A stretch of DNA of 64,000 bases. Source: Brochothrix campestris. GTDB taxonomy: Bacteria; Bacillota; Bacilli; Lactobacillales; Listeriaceae. Below the pieces are notes generated by a model. That model was not told where the DNA came from, did no database searches, and saw only the letters and a list, made by a program, of their open reading frames with translations. The DNA is taken from positions 1,054,001-1,118,000 of the forward strand of contig NZ_CP175511.1 in the NCBI RefSeq assembly GCF_046058945.1. Reading direction: 5' to 3'. Shown in pieces: positions 42,074 through 50,438 of this stretch. Each line of letters starts with the position of its first letter. Position 1 is the stretch's first letter. Made by a program: the position numbers and the translations under genes.

Positions 42074-42913
42074 ATGAAAAAAATACAGTTGGTGTTGATT
42101 GCTTTCATCACAGCGGTGTTGCTAATGGGAGCAACACCAGTCAAAAACAGCAGTTCTGTCAAAATGCACGTTATTAATGTAGGGCAAGGGGATGCCATTC
42201 TTATTCAAACGGGCAAAGAAAATATCTTAGTTGATGGTGGTAATAAAGGGAAGGGGTCCGTTGTACTCGCTTATTTGAAACGTAAAAATATTAAGACGCT
42301 CGATGCAGTGGTATCAACACATCCCGATGCGGATCATGTCGGGGGGTTAGCGAGCGTTATTAGTAATATGAAGGTGAAGAGTGTCTACGCCCCGCGTGTG
42401 ACACATACAACAATTGCCTATAAAAACTTTTTGACAGCGGTCAAACGTAAAAAGCTTAAAATTAAGGTAGCCAAAAAAGGCGTCGTTATACCGACAAAAC
42501 CTAAAAATGTAACGGTCAAATTTTTAGGCCCAGTTAAAGACTATAATAAAAGTGATCTAAACAACTGGAGTGCTGTTTTACAAGTGCAACATAGTCAAAA
42601 GAAATTTTTGTTAACGGGTGATATGGAAACACGGGCTGAAAATGACTTGTTAAAAGCGAAAGTGTTGTCTAAGGTTGATGTGCTGAAGGTGAGTCATCAC
42701 GGAGCTAAACAAGCAAGTACGGCAAATTTTTTACAAAAAACGAAACCAAACTATGCGGCAATTAGCGTCGGAAGTAGCAATCGCTATGGTCACCCGACTG
42801 GGGCAACCTTAAGCCGTTTGGCACGTATTAAAGCAAAGGTCTATCGCACGGATAAAGGCGGCAACATTATTTTTACATCAAATGGTAAAAAAATCAGTGT
42901 TTCACGTCGCTAA
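42074..42913 (+). CDS. Secreted ComEC-like MBL-fold hydrolase
   Basis: A 279-residue protein with a signal peptide (MKKIQLVLIAFITAVLLMGATPV) and a metallo-beta-lactamase domain like the C-terminal domain of competence protein ComEC: KMHVINVGQGDAILIQTGKENILVDGG, STHPDADHVGGL with metal ligands, LLTGDME and KVSHHGAKQAS. It lacks the ComEC membrane channel, so it is not a DNA channel; an extracellular nuclease or phosphodiesterase is possible. It is very basic after the motif. Follows DUF3006 across a terminator. Confidence 0.85.
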   Translation: MKKIQLVLIAFITAVLLMGATPVKNSSSVKMHVINVGQGDAILIQTGKENILVDGGNKGKGSVVLAYLKRKNIKTLDAVVSTHPDADHVGGLASVISNMKVKSVYAPRVTHTTIAYKNFLTAVKRKKLKIKVAKKGVVIPTKPKNVTVKFLGPVKDYNKSDLNNWSAVLQVQHSQKKFLLTGDMETRAENDLLKAKVLSKVDVLKVSHHGAKQASTANFLQKTKPNYAAISVGSSNRYGHPTGATLSRLARIKAKVYRTDKGGNIIFTSNGKKISVSRR

Positions 42914-42945
42914 GGCCGATAGTTATCGAGCAATTGATTAAATTG

Positions 42946-42954
42946 TGGTATAAT
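42946..42954 (+). promoter_or_regulatory. Extended -10 of the lspA promoter
   Basis: TGG-TATAAT at 42946-42954, about 40 nt before the lspA ATG. Confidence 0.55.
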
Positions 42955-42993
42955 CAGAAAGAAACTTAAGCAACGGTAGAGAGGGACGACGAT

Positions 42994-43488
42994 ATGTATA
43001 AATTCATCATTTTAGCGTTAGCTCTTCTAGGAATCGATCAAGGTACGAAAGCGTTAATTGTGAGCCGTCTTAATCTCGGTGATCAAATTGAAGTTATTCC
43101 TAATTTTTTGTACATCACATCAATTAGAAATCGCGGCGCTGCTTGGGGTATTTTAGAAGATCACATGAGTATATTTTATGTTATAACAACGGTGGTAGTA
43201 CTCGCAATTGTTTTTGCATTTTATAAATATAAAAAAGAACATTTTACACTTCATCTTAGTTTGAGTTTGATTTTAGCAGGGGCAGTCGGCAACTTAGTAG
43301 ACCGGATTCGCTACCAAGAAGTGGTTGATTTCATCCAAACGATTTGGGGCAACTATTACTTCCCTATCTTTAATGTAGCAGACATGTGCTTAAGTATCGG
43401 TGTGGTGGTATTAATGGTGTATGTTCTTTTTGGCGACAAGTGGAACAAAAAGAAAAGCAAGCAGAGAGGAAAATATTACTTTGAATAA
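42994..43488 (+). CDS. lspA: Lipoprotein signal peptidase (signal peptidase II)
   Basis: A 164-residue polytopic membrane aspartyl protease that cleaves the signal peptide of lipid-modified prolipoproteins. Four transmembrane helices; conserved blocks LGIDQGTKALIV, TSIRNRGAAWGIL, GAVGNLVDRIRYQEVVDFI (catalytic Asp) and FPIFNVADMCLSIGV (second catalytic Asp). A basic tail ends the protein. GAGAGGGACG precedes the ATG. rluD overlaps its end by 8 nt, the usual lspA-rluD pair. Confidence 0.96.
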   Translation: MYKFIILALALLGIDQGTKALIVSRLNLGDQIEVIPNFLYITSIRNRGAAWGILEDHMSIFYVITTVVVLAIVFAFYKYKKEHFTLHLSLSLILAGAVGNLVDRIRYQEVVDFIQTIWGNYYFPIFNVADMCLSIGVVVLMVYVLFGDKWNKKKSKQRGKYYFE

Positions 43489-44413
43489 AAAACAAATGAC
43501 AGTAACAGAAGAGGTTGTTGACCAACGTCTTGATAAGGCATTAAGCACAGTCGACCCTGAAATTAGCCGTACGCAGGCAGTTGCGATGGTTAAAGATGGT
43601 ATCATCACGGTTAATGGCGAAGTTAAAAAGGCTAAATATAAAGTGCAATTAAACGATATCATTGATTATGCGATTAAAGAGCCCGAAGAATTGGTGATTG
43701 AAGCGGAAGATATTCCACTTGATGTTATTTATGAAGATGAGGATGTTATCGTCGTAAATAAACCACAAGGAATGGTTGTTCATCCATCAGCTGGTCATAC
43801 GTCGGGTACGTTAGTGAATGCCTTAATGCATCACTGTAAAGATTTATCAAGTATTAATGGCGTTATCCGTCCAGGGATTGTTCATCGTATTGATAAAGAT
43901 ACATCTGGCTTGTTGATGGTTGCTAAAAATGATAAAGCGCATATTGCGTTAGCGCAAGAACTAAAAGATCACAAAGCTGATCGTCATTATTTAGCACTTG
44001 TTCATGGCGAAATTACGCATTCAAAAGGAACAATCGATGCCCCTGTTGGTCGATCTAAGACTGATCGTCAAAAAATGGCAGTCGTTGATCATGGTAAACC
44101 AGCTGTATCGCATTTTGAAGTATTGGAGCATTTTGTCAACTTCACACTCGTTGAATGTCAATTAGAAACAGGACGTACACACCAAATCCGTGTGCATTTC
44201 CGTTACATTGAACATCCGCTTGCAGGTGATCCTAAATATGGTCCGAAGAAAACAATCGGAACAGATGGTCAATTTTTACATGCGAAAACATTAGCCTTTA
44301 CACATCCACGTACAGGTGAAAAAATGACTTTTGAAGCACCACTACCAAAAAACTTTAACGATATGATCGAAACATTACGTGCCGGTCGCCTTGTTAAATT
44401 AGAAAAAAATTGA
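43481..44413 (+). CDS. rluD: 23S rRNA pseudouridine synthase (RluD family)
   Basis: A 310-residue RluC/RluD-type enzyme. S4 domain near the start (VDQRLDKALSTVDPEISRTQAVAMVKDGIITVNGEVKKAKYKV), catalytic domain with VVNKPQGMVVHPSAGHTSGTLVNALMHHC and HRIDKDTSGLLMVAKND (catalytic Asp about residue 140), then LETGRTHQIRVHF. The start is TTG at 43481, chosen from GAGAGG about 12 nt upstream and the overlap with lspA; ATG 43496 is the alternative. A strong terminator follows. Confidence 0.93.
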   Translation: MNKKQMTVTEEVVDQRLDKALSTVDPEISRTQAVAMVKDGIITVNGEVKKAKYKVQLNDIIDYAIKEPEELVIEAEDIPLDVIYEDEDVIVVNKPQGMVVHPSAGHTSGTLVNALMHHCKDLSSINGVIRPGIVHRIDKDTSGLLMVAKNDKAHIALAQELKDHKADRHYLALVHGEITHSKGTIDAPVGRSKTDRQKMAVVDHGKPAVSHFEVLEHFVNFTLVECQLETGRTHQIRVHFRYIEHPLAGDPKYGPKKTIGTDGQFLHAKTLAFTHPRTGEKMTFEAPLPKNFNDMIETLRAGRLVKLEKN

Positions 44414-44418
44414 TGACG

Positions 44419-44449
44419 AAACCTCCCGGTGTAAACTGGGAGGTTTTTT
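44419..44449 (+). terminator. Terminator of lspA-rluD
   Basis: AAACCTCCC (44419-44427) pairs with GGGAGGTTT (44438-44446), followed by TTT. Confidence 0.85.
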
Positions 44450-44463
44450 AGGAGGCCTTACAG

Positions 44464-44949
44464 ATGATAACAACAGCACAAGCGCAAATATGTGGCCTCA
44501 TCAATAATGAGGCACATTCATGGCAAGCAGAACCGCAAAATGCAGCATACGATGGGGCAGTATTCCAGTATGATTCGTCTGTTTTTCGAGTACGACGGGC
44601 GAAGCGAACGCCTAAAAAGGCCGGTTATTTTGTCGCATTTTGGCAAAAGGATGAGCAGTTCCGTAATCAAGCCTATCACGTAGCAGATAGCCCAGCGAAG
44701 TTGGTTGTTGTCATCAGTGATGGCGAGCGGCAAGGGCAGTTTGTTTTCCCGAAGGAAGTGTTACATACTCACGGTGTGTTACGCGATGCCAAGCAAGCGG
44801 GAAAGATGGCGATGCGTGTGTATCCTCAATGGGAGAAGGTCTTGAATAAGACAGCAACGAGCACACAGACGTGGCAGCTCCCGTATTTTGTTGATCTAAC
44901 AAAATTAGGTGCGCTTGAAAACCTTCGTAAGTTATATCGAAAAGATTAA
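44464..44949 (+). CDS. MepB family protein
   Basis: A 161-residue soluble protein of the MepB family, named after the Staphylococcus mepRAB locus but of unknown function. Recognised by SVFRVRRAKRTPKKAGYFVAFWQKDEQF-N-AY, DSPAKLVVVISDGERQGQFVFPKEVLHTHGVL and the C-terminal GKMAMRVYPQWEKVLNKTATSTQTWQLPYFVDL. No MepA efflux pump or MepR regulator is adjacent. TAGGAGG precedes the ATG. It lies between two terminated units. Confidence 0.85.
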   Translation: MITTAQAQICGLINNEAHSWQAEPQNAAYDGAVFQYDSSVFRVRRAKRTPKKAGYFVAFWQKDEQFRNQAYHVADSPAKLVVVISDGERQGQFVFPKEVLHTHGVLRDAKQAGKMAMRVYPQWEKVLNKTATSTQTWQLPYFVDLTKLGALENLRKLYRKD

Positions 44950-44978
44950 TCAATAAGCAAGTTAATCATAAAAAGCTC

Positions 44979-45007
44979 TTGACGTTTAACCTAAACTGCG
45001 TTATGAT
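44979..45007 (+). promoter_or_regulatory. Promoter of the pyr operon
   Basis: TTGACG (44979-44984), 17-bp spacer, TATGAT (45002-45007). Confidence 0.8.
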
Positions 45008-45032
45008 GTAAATAACTTAAATAACCTTTAAC

Positions 45033-45148
45033 CTAGTCCAGAGAGACTAAGAAGGCATTGAATCGTATACAGGGGTAAAACTACCTTTGTAGAACAGTAG
45101 TTTGGCTACTGTTAAAAACGCTTATGCCCTCGCATAGGCGTTTTTTTT
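45033..45148 (+). promoter_or_regulatory. PyrR attenuator 1 (before pyrR)
   Basis: The PyrR-binding loop AGTCCAGAGAGACT is at 45035-45048. The terminator is AACGCTTATGC (45117-45127) with GCATAGGCGTT (45132-45142) and eight T. An intermediate hairpin CAGTAG/CTACTG (45096-45111) belongs to the switch. UMP-bound PyrR would favour termination. Confidence 0.92.
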
Positions 45149-45180
45149 CGTGCAAGGTTACAACTAAAAGAGGTGAAAAA

Positions 45181-45735
45181 ATGTCGAAAACTGTTGAAAT
45201 TATGGACCAGCAAGCAATGCACCGTGCCATCACTCGTTTAACGTATGAAATTATCGAAAAAAACAAGGGGATTGAAAATATCGTCTTAATTGGTATTAAA
45301 ACGCGAGGTATTTTCTTAGCACAACGCTTTGCCAATCGTTTGCAACAAATCGAAGGCATCGAAGTTCCCGTTGGTGATGTCGATATTACCTTGTACCGTG
45401 ACGACGTCCATAAATCGTCATCGCTAGAAATCCAACCATCGTATAACGGACATTCGATTCCTTTTTCAATCGATGGCAAAACCGTGGTCCTCGTTGACGA
45501 CGTCTTGTTTACTGGTCGGACGGTTCGTTCAGCGATGGATGCCATTATGGATGTCGGTCGTCCCGCTCAAATTCAATTAGCTGTTCTCGTCGACCGTGGT
45601 CATCGTGAATTGCCAATTCGGGCTGATTATGTCGGTAAAAATATTCCGACAGCGCAAAGTGAAAGTGTGCACGTGCATTTACTTGAATATGATAAACTCG
45701 AACAAGATGAAGTCTTGATCGATAAAACCCAATAA
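45181..45735 (+). CDS. pyrR: Bifunctional pyr operon regulator / uracil phosphoribosyltransferase
   Basis: RNA-binding attenuation protein of 184 aa, also with weak UPRTase activity. Phosphoribosyltransferase fold with the PRPP loop VVLVDDVLFTGRTVRSAMD (about residues 101-119) and the basic RNA-binding face (IKTRGIFLAQRFA, VDRGHRELPIRADYVGKNIPT). ATG at 45181 follows AAAAGAGGTG. It reads its own leader upstream and a second attenuator downstream. Confidence 0.97.
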   Translation: MSKTVEIMDQQAMHRAITRLTYEIIEKNKGIENIVLIGIKTRGIFLAQRFANRLQQIEGIEVPVGDVDITLYRDDVHKSSSLEIQPSYNGHSIPFSIDGKTVVLVDDVLFTGRTVRSAMDAIMDVGRPAQIQLAVLVDRGHRELPIRADYVGKNIPTAQSESVHVHLLEYDKLEQDEVLIDKTQ

Positions 45736-45748
45736 CAACTCTTTTAAT

Positions 45749-45845
45749 TTAGTCCAGAGAGGCTAAGAAGGAGTTCTCCAGCAAGGAACATCTGTACCTT
45801 ATGCTGCTGTGAACTCTTATGACCTCTCATAAGAGTTATTTTTTT
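45749..45845 (+). promoter_or_regulatory. PyrR attenuator 2 (pyrR-pyrP)
   Basis: PyrR-binding loop AGTCCAGAGAGGCT at 45751-45764; terminator AACTCTTATGA (45812-45822) with TCATAAGAGTT (45827-45837), then a T run to 45845. Confidence 0.92.
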
Positions 45846-45866
45846 ACACAAAAAGGAGCAAATAAA

Positions 45867-47141
45867 ATGACAGTTAGAAAAACAGTATTAGATATCCACG
45901 AAAAACCAACAATCCCACAATGGTTAATTTTAAGTATTCAGCACTTATTCGCAATGTTCGGTTCAACCGTCCTTGTACCACGTCTTGTAGGGATGGACCC
46001 AGGTGTTGCCCTTGTCTCAAGTGGTCTTGGTTCATTGGCCTACATCCTCATTACCCGCGGTAAAATACCTGCCTATCTCGGCTCATCGTTCACCTTTATC
46101 GCCTCTTTACAGGTAATTGGTTCGCAGTTTGGACACGGTGGTATCATGGTTGGTACCTTATCAGTCGGAATCGTCTATGCCATTATCTCGCTGATTGTTT
46201 ATAAGTTCGGGATTGGTTGGATGAACCGTGTGTTACCACCAATCGTCGTTGGACCAGTAATCATGGTTATCGGTTTAAGTTTAGCGCCAACAGCAGCAGG
46301 CATGGCAATGAACACCTCAGGTGGTGTTGAAAACTACAGCGTTCAAAGTTTGATGATTGCTGGTATTACCTTAATAGTCACTATTTTCACAATGATGTTC
46401 TTTAAGGGTATCTTAAGCCTTATCCCGATTTTAGTCGGTATTATTGTCGGATACATCGTGAGTGTGTGTGTTGGTGTCGTTGATTTCGGGCCGGTTGCCA
46501 ATGCCTCATTGTTCTCAGTGCCAAACTTTTCATTCCCATTCATTACAGATACACCCATTTTCAACCCAACTGTCATTCTCTTGATGGCGCCACTCGCGTT
46601 TGTCACAATGGCAGAACATATGGGTCATCAATTCGTGCTTAATAAAATTACGAACCGTAACTTCTTCGAAGATCCAGGCTTACATAAATCATTATTAGGT
46701 GACGGAATGGCTTCAGTCATTGCTTCATTCATCGGTGGACCACCGGTAACGTCATACGGTGAAAACTTAGGCGTATTAGCAATTACACGGGTGTACAGTA
46801 TTTACGTCATTGCAGGTGCGGGAATCTTCGCTGTCTTGTTCGGCTTTATCGGTTACGTAAGTGCCTTTATTAACTCTATTCCAGCGTCAGTCTTAGGTGG
46901 GGTATCGTTCTTACTGTTCGGTGTTATCGCCGCTAATGGCATGAAAATATTAGTCGATAATAAAATCGACTTTGACGATAACCGCAACCTCGTGATTGCC
47001 TCAGTAATATTAGTCATTGGTATCGGTGGAGTGATGATCAGCTTTGCAGGCTCAGACCTTAAACTGGAAGGGATGTCATTGGCTGCCATCGTCGGTATTT
47101 TAATCAACTTAATTATCCCACAATCAAACAAAGAAGCGTAA
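45867..47141 (+). CDS. pyrP: Uracil permease
   Basis: Uracil:proton symporter of the NCS2 family, 424 aa, about 12-14 transmembrane segments. Typical stretches: LSIQHLFAMFGSTVLVPRLVGMDPGVALVSSGLGSLAYILITRGKIPAYLGSSFTFIA, the substrate-site LMAPLAFVTMAEHMGHQFVL and GGPPVTSYGENLGVLAITRV. ATG at 45867 lies 8 nt after AAGGAG; the longer frame enters the attenuator. Confidence 0.96.
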   Translation: MTVRKTVLDIHEKPTIPQWLILSIQHLFAMFGSTVLVPRLVGMDPGVALVSSGLGSLAYILITRGKIPAYLGSSFTFIASLQVIGSQFGHGGIMVGTLSVGIVYAIISLIVYKFGIGWMNRVLPPIVVGPVIMVIGLSLAPTAAGMAMNTSGGVENYSVQSLMIAGITLIVTIFTMMFFKGILSLIPILVGIIVGYIVSVCVGVVDFGPVANASLFSVPNFSFPFITDTPIFNPTVILLMAPLAFVTMAEHMGHQFVLNKITNRNFFEDPGLHKSLLGDGMASVIASFIGGPPVTSYGENLGVLAITRVYSIYVIAGAGIFAVLFGFIGYVSAFINSIPASVLGGVSFLLFGVIAANGMKILVDNKIDFDDNRNLVIASVILVIGIGGVMISFAGSDLKLEGMSLAAIVGILINLIIPQSNKEA

Positions 47142-47154
47142 AGGGGTGTGTTAG

Positions 47155-48033
47155 ATGAAACATTTTGTTGCAATTGAACAGTTAAGTGTCAATGACATTC
47201 ATCAGTTACTCGATCGTGCGCTTGCCTTTAAGCAAGGTGAGGTTGTAAAGCCGCAACCACGGTTTATTGCCAATCTCTTTTTTGAAAATTCAACACGAAC
47301 ACATTTAAGTTTCGAGGTAGCACAGCGTCGCTTGGGGATGCAAGTGCTTCCCTTTGATGCCTCACAATCGAGTATTAGTAAGGGTGAAACCTTATACGAC
47401 ACCTTGTTAACACTTGAGGCTATTGGGGTTGAAGCAGTGGTCATCCGTCACAGTGAAAATAATTATTACGAACCGTTGGTTGATAAACTGAAGATGAGTA
47501 TTATTAACGGCGGTGATGGCAGTGGCCATCATCCATCACAGTCATTGCTTGATGTAATGACGATTCGTGAAGAATTTGGCACGATTGCTGGCTTGAAAAT
47601 TCTCATTAGCGGTGATTTAGCTCATAGCCGGGTCGCTCGTTCAAATGCTTATGTGTTACAGCAATTAGGCGCTGAGTTATTTTTTAGTGGGCCAGCGGCA
47701 CTTTATGATGAGTCGTTTAACACTTACGGTTCATACTGCGAAATTGATGAGGCGATTGCTGAGATGGACGTGGTGATGTTACTACGTGTGCAACATGAAC
47801 GTCATCAGAATAATAATGATGATACAAAGACAGACTATCATGCACAATTTGGTCTTACGAACGAACGTGCACAGCAAATGAAAGCGACTGCGATTATTAT
47901 GCATCCTAGTCCTGTCAATCGTGGGGTGGAAATCGCAGATGAGTTAGTAGAAAGCAAACGCTCACGGATTGTGACACAAATGCAAAATGGCGTGTATGCA
48001 CGGATGGCAATTTTAGAAGCAATTACACAATAG
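47155..48033 (+). CDS. pyrB: Aspartate carbamoyltransferase catalytic subunit
   Basis: Forms N-carbamoyl-aspartate. 292 aa. The carbamoyl-phosphate site is FFENSTRTHLSFEVAQRRLGM (STRTH instead of the more common STRTK/R), with HPSQSLLDVMTI and the aspartate loop MHPSPVNRGVEI. No regulatory pyrI subunit gene is present, as usual for Firmicutes. The start is only 13 nt after pyrP; a third PyrR attenuator, which Bacillus subtilis has here, is absent. Confidence 0.96.
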   Translation: MKHFVAIEQLSVNDIHQLLDRALAFKQGEVVKPQPRFIANLFFENSTRTHLSFEVAQRRLGMQVLPFDASQSSISKGETLYDTLLTLEAIGVEAVVIRHSENNYYEPLVDKLKMSIINGGDGSGHHPSQSLLDVMTIREEFGTIAGLKILISGDLAHSRVARSNAYVLQQLGAELFFSGPAALYDESFNTYGSYCEIDEAIAEMDVVMLLRVQHERHQNNNDDTKTDYHAQFGLTNERAQQMKATAIIMHPSPVNRGVEIADELVESKRSRIVTQMQNGVYARMAILEAITQ

Positions 48034-48046
48034 AGGAGGCCTTTTC

Positions 48047-49333
48047 ATGACAGTTATTGTAAACGGATATATCGTCAATGAATTTAATGAACCAACCCGC
48101 TTGAATATTAGGCTCGTAGACGGCAAAATTAGTGAAATCGGAGCTGAGGTAAAGCCAATCGCAGGTGAAGAAGTCATTGATGCAACCGACTTAATCGTCG
48201 CTCCTGGTTTTATCGATGTGCATATGCACTTACGTGAACCAGGGTTCGAACAAAAAGAAACGATTTCGTCAGGAACGATGGCGGCAGCGCATGGTGGTTT
48301 TACAACAATCTGTGCAATGCCTAACACCAATCCAGTACCGGATTCAGCCGCTCGTTTAGAGGCGTTGCATCAGTTGATTTCAGAAGATTCACACATTAGG
48401 GTGCTGCCGTACGCCGCGATTACGAAGGCATTAGACGCCAATGCATCGGTTGAACAATTAGTCGACTTCGATGAACTCGTAGCCAGTGACATCTTCGCCT
48501 TTAGTGACGACGGTGTCGGTGTTCAGTCGGCAGGAACAATGTATCAGGCAATGGCAGAGGCCGCCCGTGTCAATAAAGCGATTGTGGCACATTGTGAAGA
48601 TAATTCACTCATTTTAGGTGGATCAATGCATGACGGTCGTCGCGCGGCACAATTAGGTGTTAAAGGGATACCAAGCGTCTGTGAATCGGTGCAAATCGCT
48701 CGCGATGTGTTGCTGGCTGAAGCGACAGGCGCGCATTATCATGTGTGTCATGTGTCAACAGTCGAATCTGTGCGAGTCATTCGTGATGCAAAAGCAGCTG
48801 GCATTCATGTCACTTGCGAGGTGTGTCCACATCATCTCATCAGTGACGAAAATGATATTACTGCCAACACGGGCAACTGGAAGATGAACCCACCACTACG
48901 TGCGACCCGTGATCGCCAAGCGTTAATCACTGGCTTAATGGATGGTACAATTGATTGCATTTCAACCGATCATGCCCCGCATTGTGAACATGAAAAATGT
49001 GGCAAGATGGAAGATTCAGCCTTCGGTATCGTTGGCAGTGAAACCGCCTTTGCACAACTGTATACACACTTTGTTAAAACGAAGATTTTCACACTTAAGC
49101 AGTTACTCGATTGGATGAGTCAGGCTGTTGCTGACACGTTTAGTCTGCCATATGGCACGCTGGCAGTTGGTGCCTCAGCCGACATCGTTTTAATCGACTT
49201 AAACAAACAAAAAACAATCGATGCGACCGCCTTTTTATCACTCGGTAAAAACACACCGTACACCGGACAAACCTGTTACGGTTGGCCGGTTCGCACACTT
49301 TATAACGGCAAGACCGTTTGGCAAGAAAACTAA
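48047..49333 (+). CDS. pyrC: Dihydroorotase
   Basis: Zinc amidohydrolase of 428 aa that closes carbamoyl-aspartate to dihydroorotate. Metal ligands in DVHMHLREPG (about residues 58-67), CAMPNTNPVPD, AHCEDN, HVCHVST and STDHAPHCEHEK. AGAGGAGG precedes the ATG, 13 nt after pyrB. Confidence 0.97.
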   Translation: MTVIVNGYIVNEFNEPTRLNIRLVDGKISEIGAEVKPIAGEEVIDATDLIVAPGFIDVHMHLREPGFEQKETISSGTMAAAHGGFTTICAMPNTNPVPDSAARLEALHQLISEDSHIRVLPYAAITKALDANASVEQLVDFDELVASDIFAFSDDGVGVQSAGTMYQAMAEAARVNKAIVAHCEDNSLILGGSMHDGRRAAQLGVKGIPSVCESVQIARDVLLAEATGAHYHVCHVSTVESVRVIRDAKAAGIHVTCEVCPHHLISDENDITANTGNWKMNPPLRATRDRQALITGLMDGTIDCISTDHAPHCEHEKCGKMEDSAFGIVGSETAFAQLYTHFVKTKIFTLKQLLDWMSQAVADTFSLPYGTLAVGASADIVLIDLNKQKTIDATAFLSLGKNTPYTGQTCYGWPVRTLYNGKTVWQEN

Positions 49334-49346
49334 GGGGGAACAAGAG

Positions 49347-50438
49347 ATGAAAAATCGTATGCTCGTATTAGAAGATGGTACCGTTTTAAAAGGTCGCGCG
49401 TTTGGTAGCATGAAGGACGCCTTCGGTGAAGTTGTTTTTAACACAGGAATGACAGGCTATCAAGAAACAATTACTGACCCGTCGTACTCAGGTCAAATTA
49501 TTACCTTTACGTATCCTTTAATCGGGAATTATGGGATCAACCGTGACGATTTTGAATCAATTGAACCAGTCGTAAAAGGCGTGATTGTGAAAGAAGCAGC
49601 CGAATTTGCATCGAACTGGCGTAACCAAGAAACATTGGATACGTTCTTAAAAGCAAAAGATATTCCGGGAATTAGTGGAATTGATACACGCTTTTTAACA
49701 CGCTTGATTCGTGAGCACGGGACTCTTAAAGGGGTAATCGCCAACAGTGATCAATCGGTTGAAGAAATGGTTAACCGTGCAAAGGCATCGAAACTGCCAA
49801 CCGATCAAATCCGTCAAGTATCACCAACAAAAGCTTATCCGAGCCCAGGAAGTGGTCGCCGCGTTGTGTTGATTGACTTCGGCATGAAACACAGCATCTT
49901 ACGTGAGTTAAATGCACGTCAATGTGATGTCATTATTATGCCGTATAACACGACGGCAGATCAAATTCGTCGCCTCCATCCTGATGGTGTGATGTTATCA
50001 AATGGGCCAGGGAACCCAACCGACGTTCCTGACGCACTTGAAATGATTCGCGACATCCAAGGTGACATTCCCATCTTTGGTATTTGCTTAGGACACCAAC
50101 TCATTGCACTCGCAAATGGTGCGAAAACGTATAAAATGAAATTCGGCCATCGTGGTGCCAATCATCCGGTCCAAGATGTGGCCACAGGACGCGTTGACTT
50201 CACGTCACAAAACCACGGTTTTGCAGTTGATGAAAATTCGCTAGCAGGCACAGACCTCGTCGTAACGCATCGTGAATTAAATGATGGTACGAACGAAGGC
50301 TTAAAACATAAAACAGCACCGGTGTTCTCAGTGCAGTACCATCCTGAGTCAGCACCAGGACCAAGTGACGCGAACTACTTATTCGACCGTTTCATGCAAT
50401 TGATGGATACAGCAAAAGGGGGAAATGAGCATGCCTAA
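49347..50438 (+). CDS. carA: Carbamoyl-phosphate synthase small subunit
   Basis: Glutaminase subunit, 363 aa. Class I amidotransferase nucleophile in FGICLGHQLIALA (Cys near residue 247) and catalytic His/Glu in QYHPESAPGP. The N-terminal domain has FGEVVFNTGMTGYQE. ATG at 49347 follows AAGGGGG; the longer frame from 49221 overlaps pyrC and is rejected. Called pyrAA in Bacillus. Confidence 0.97.
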   Translation: MKNRMLVLEDGTVLKGRAFGSMKDAFGEVVFNTGMTGYQETITDPSYSGQIITFTYPLIGNYGINRDDFESIEPVVKGVIVKEAAEFASNWRNQETLDTFLKAKDIPGISGIDTRFLTRLIREHGTLKGVIANSDQSVEEMVNRAKASKLPTDQIRQVSPTKAYPSPGSGRRVVLIDFGMKHSILRELNARQCDVIIMPYNTTADQIRRLHPDGVMLSNGPGNPTDVPDALEMIRDIQGDIPIFGICLGHQLIALANGAKTYKMKFGHRGANHPVQDVATGRVDFTSQNHGFAVDENSLAGTDLVVTHRELNDGTNEGLKHKTAPVFSVQYHPESAPGPSDANYLFDRFMQLMDTAKGGNEHA

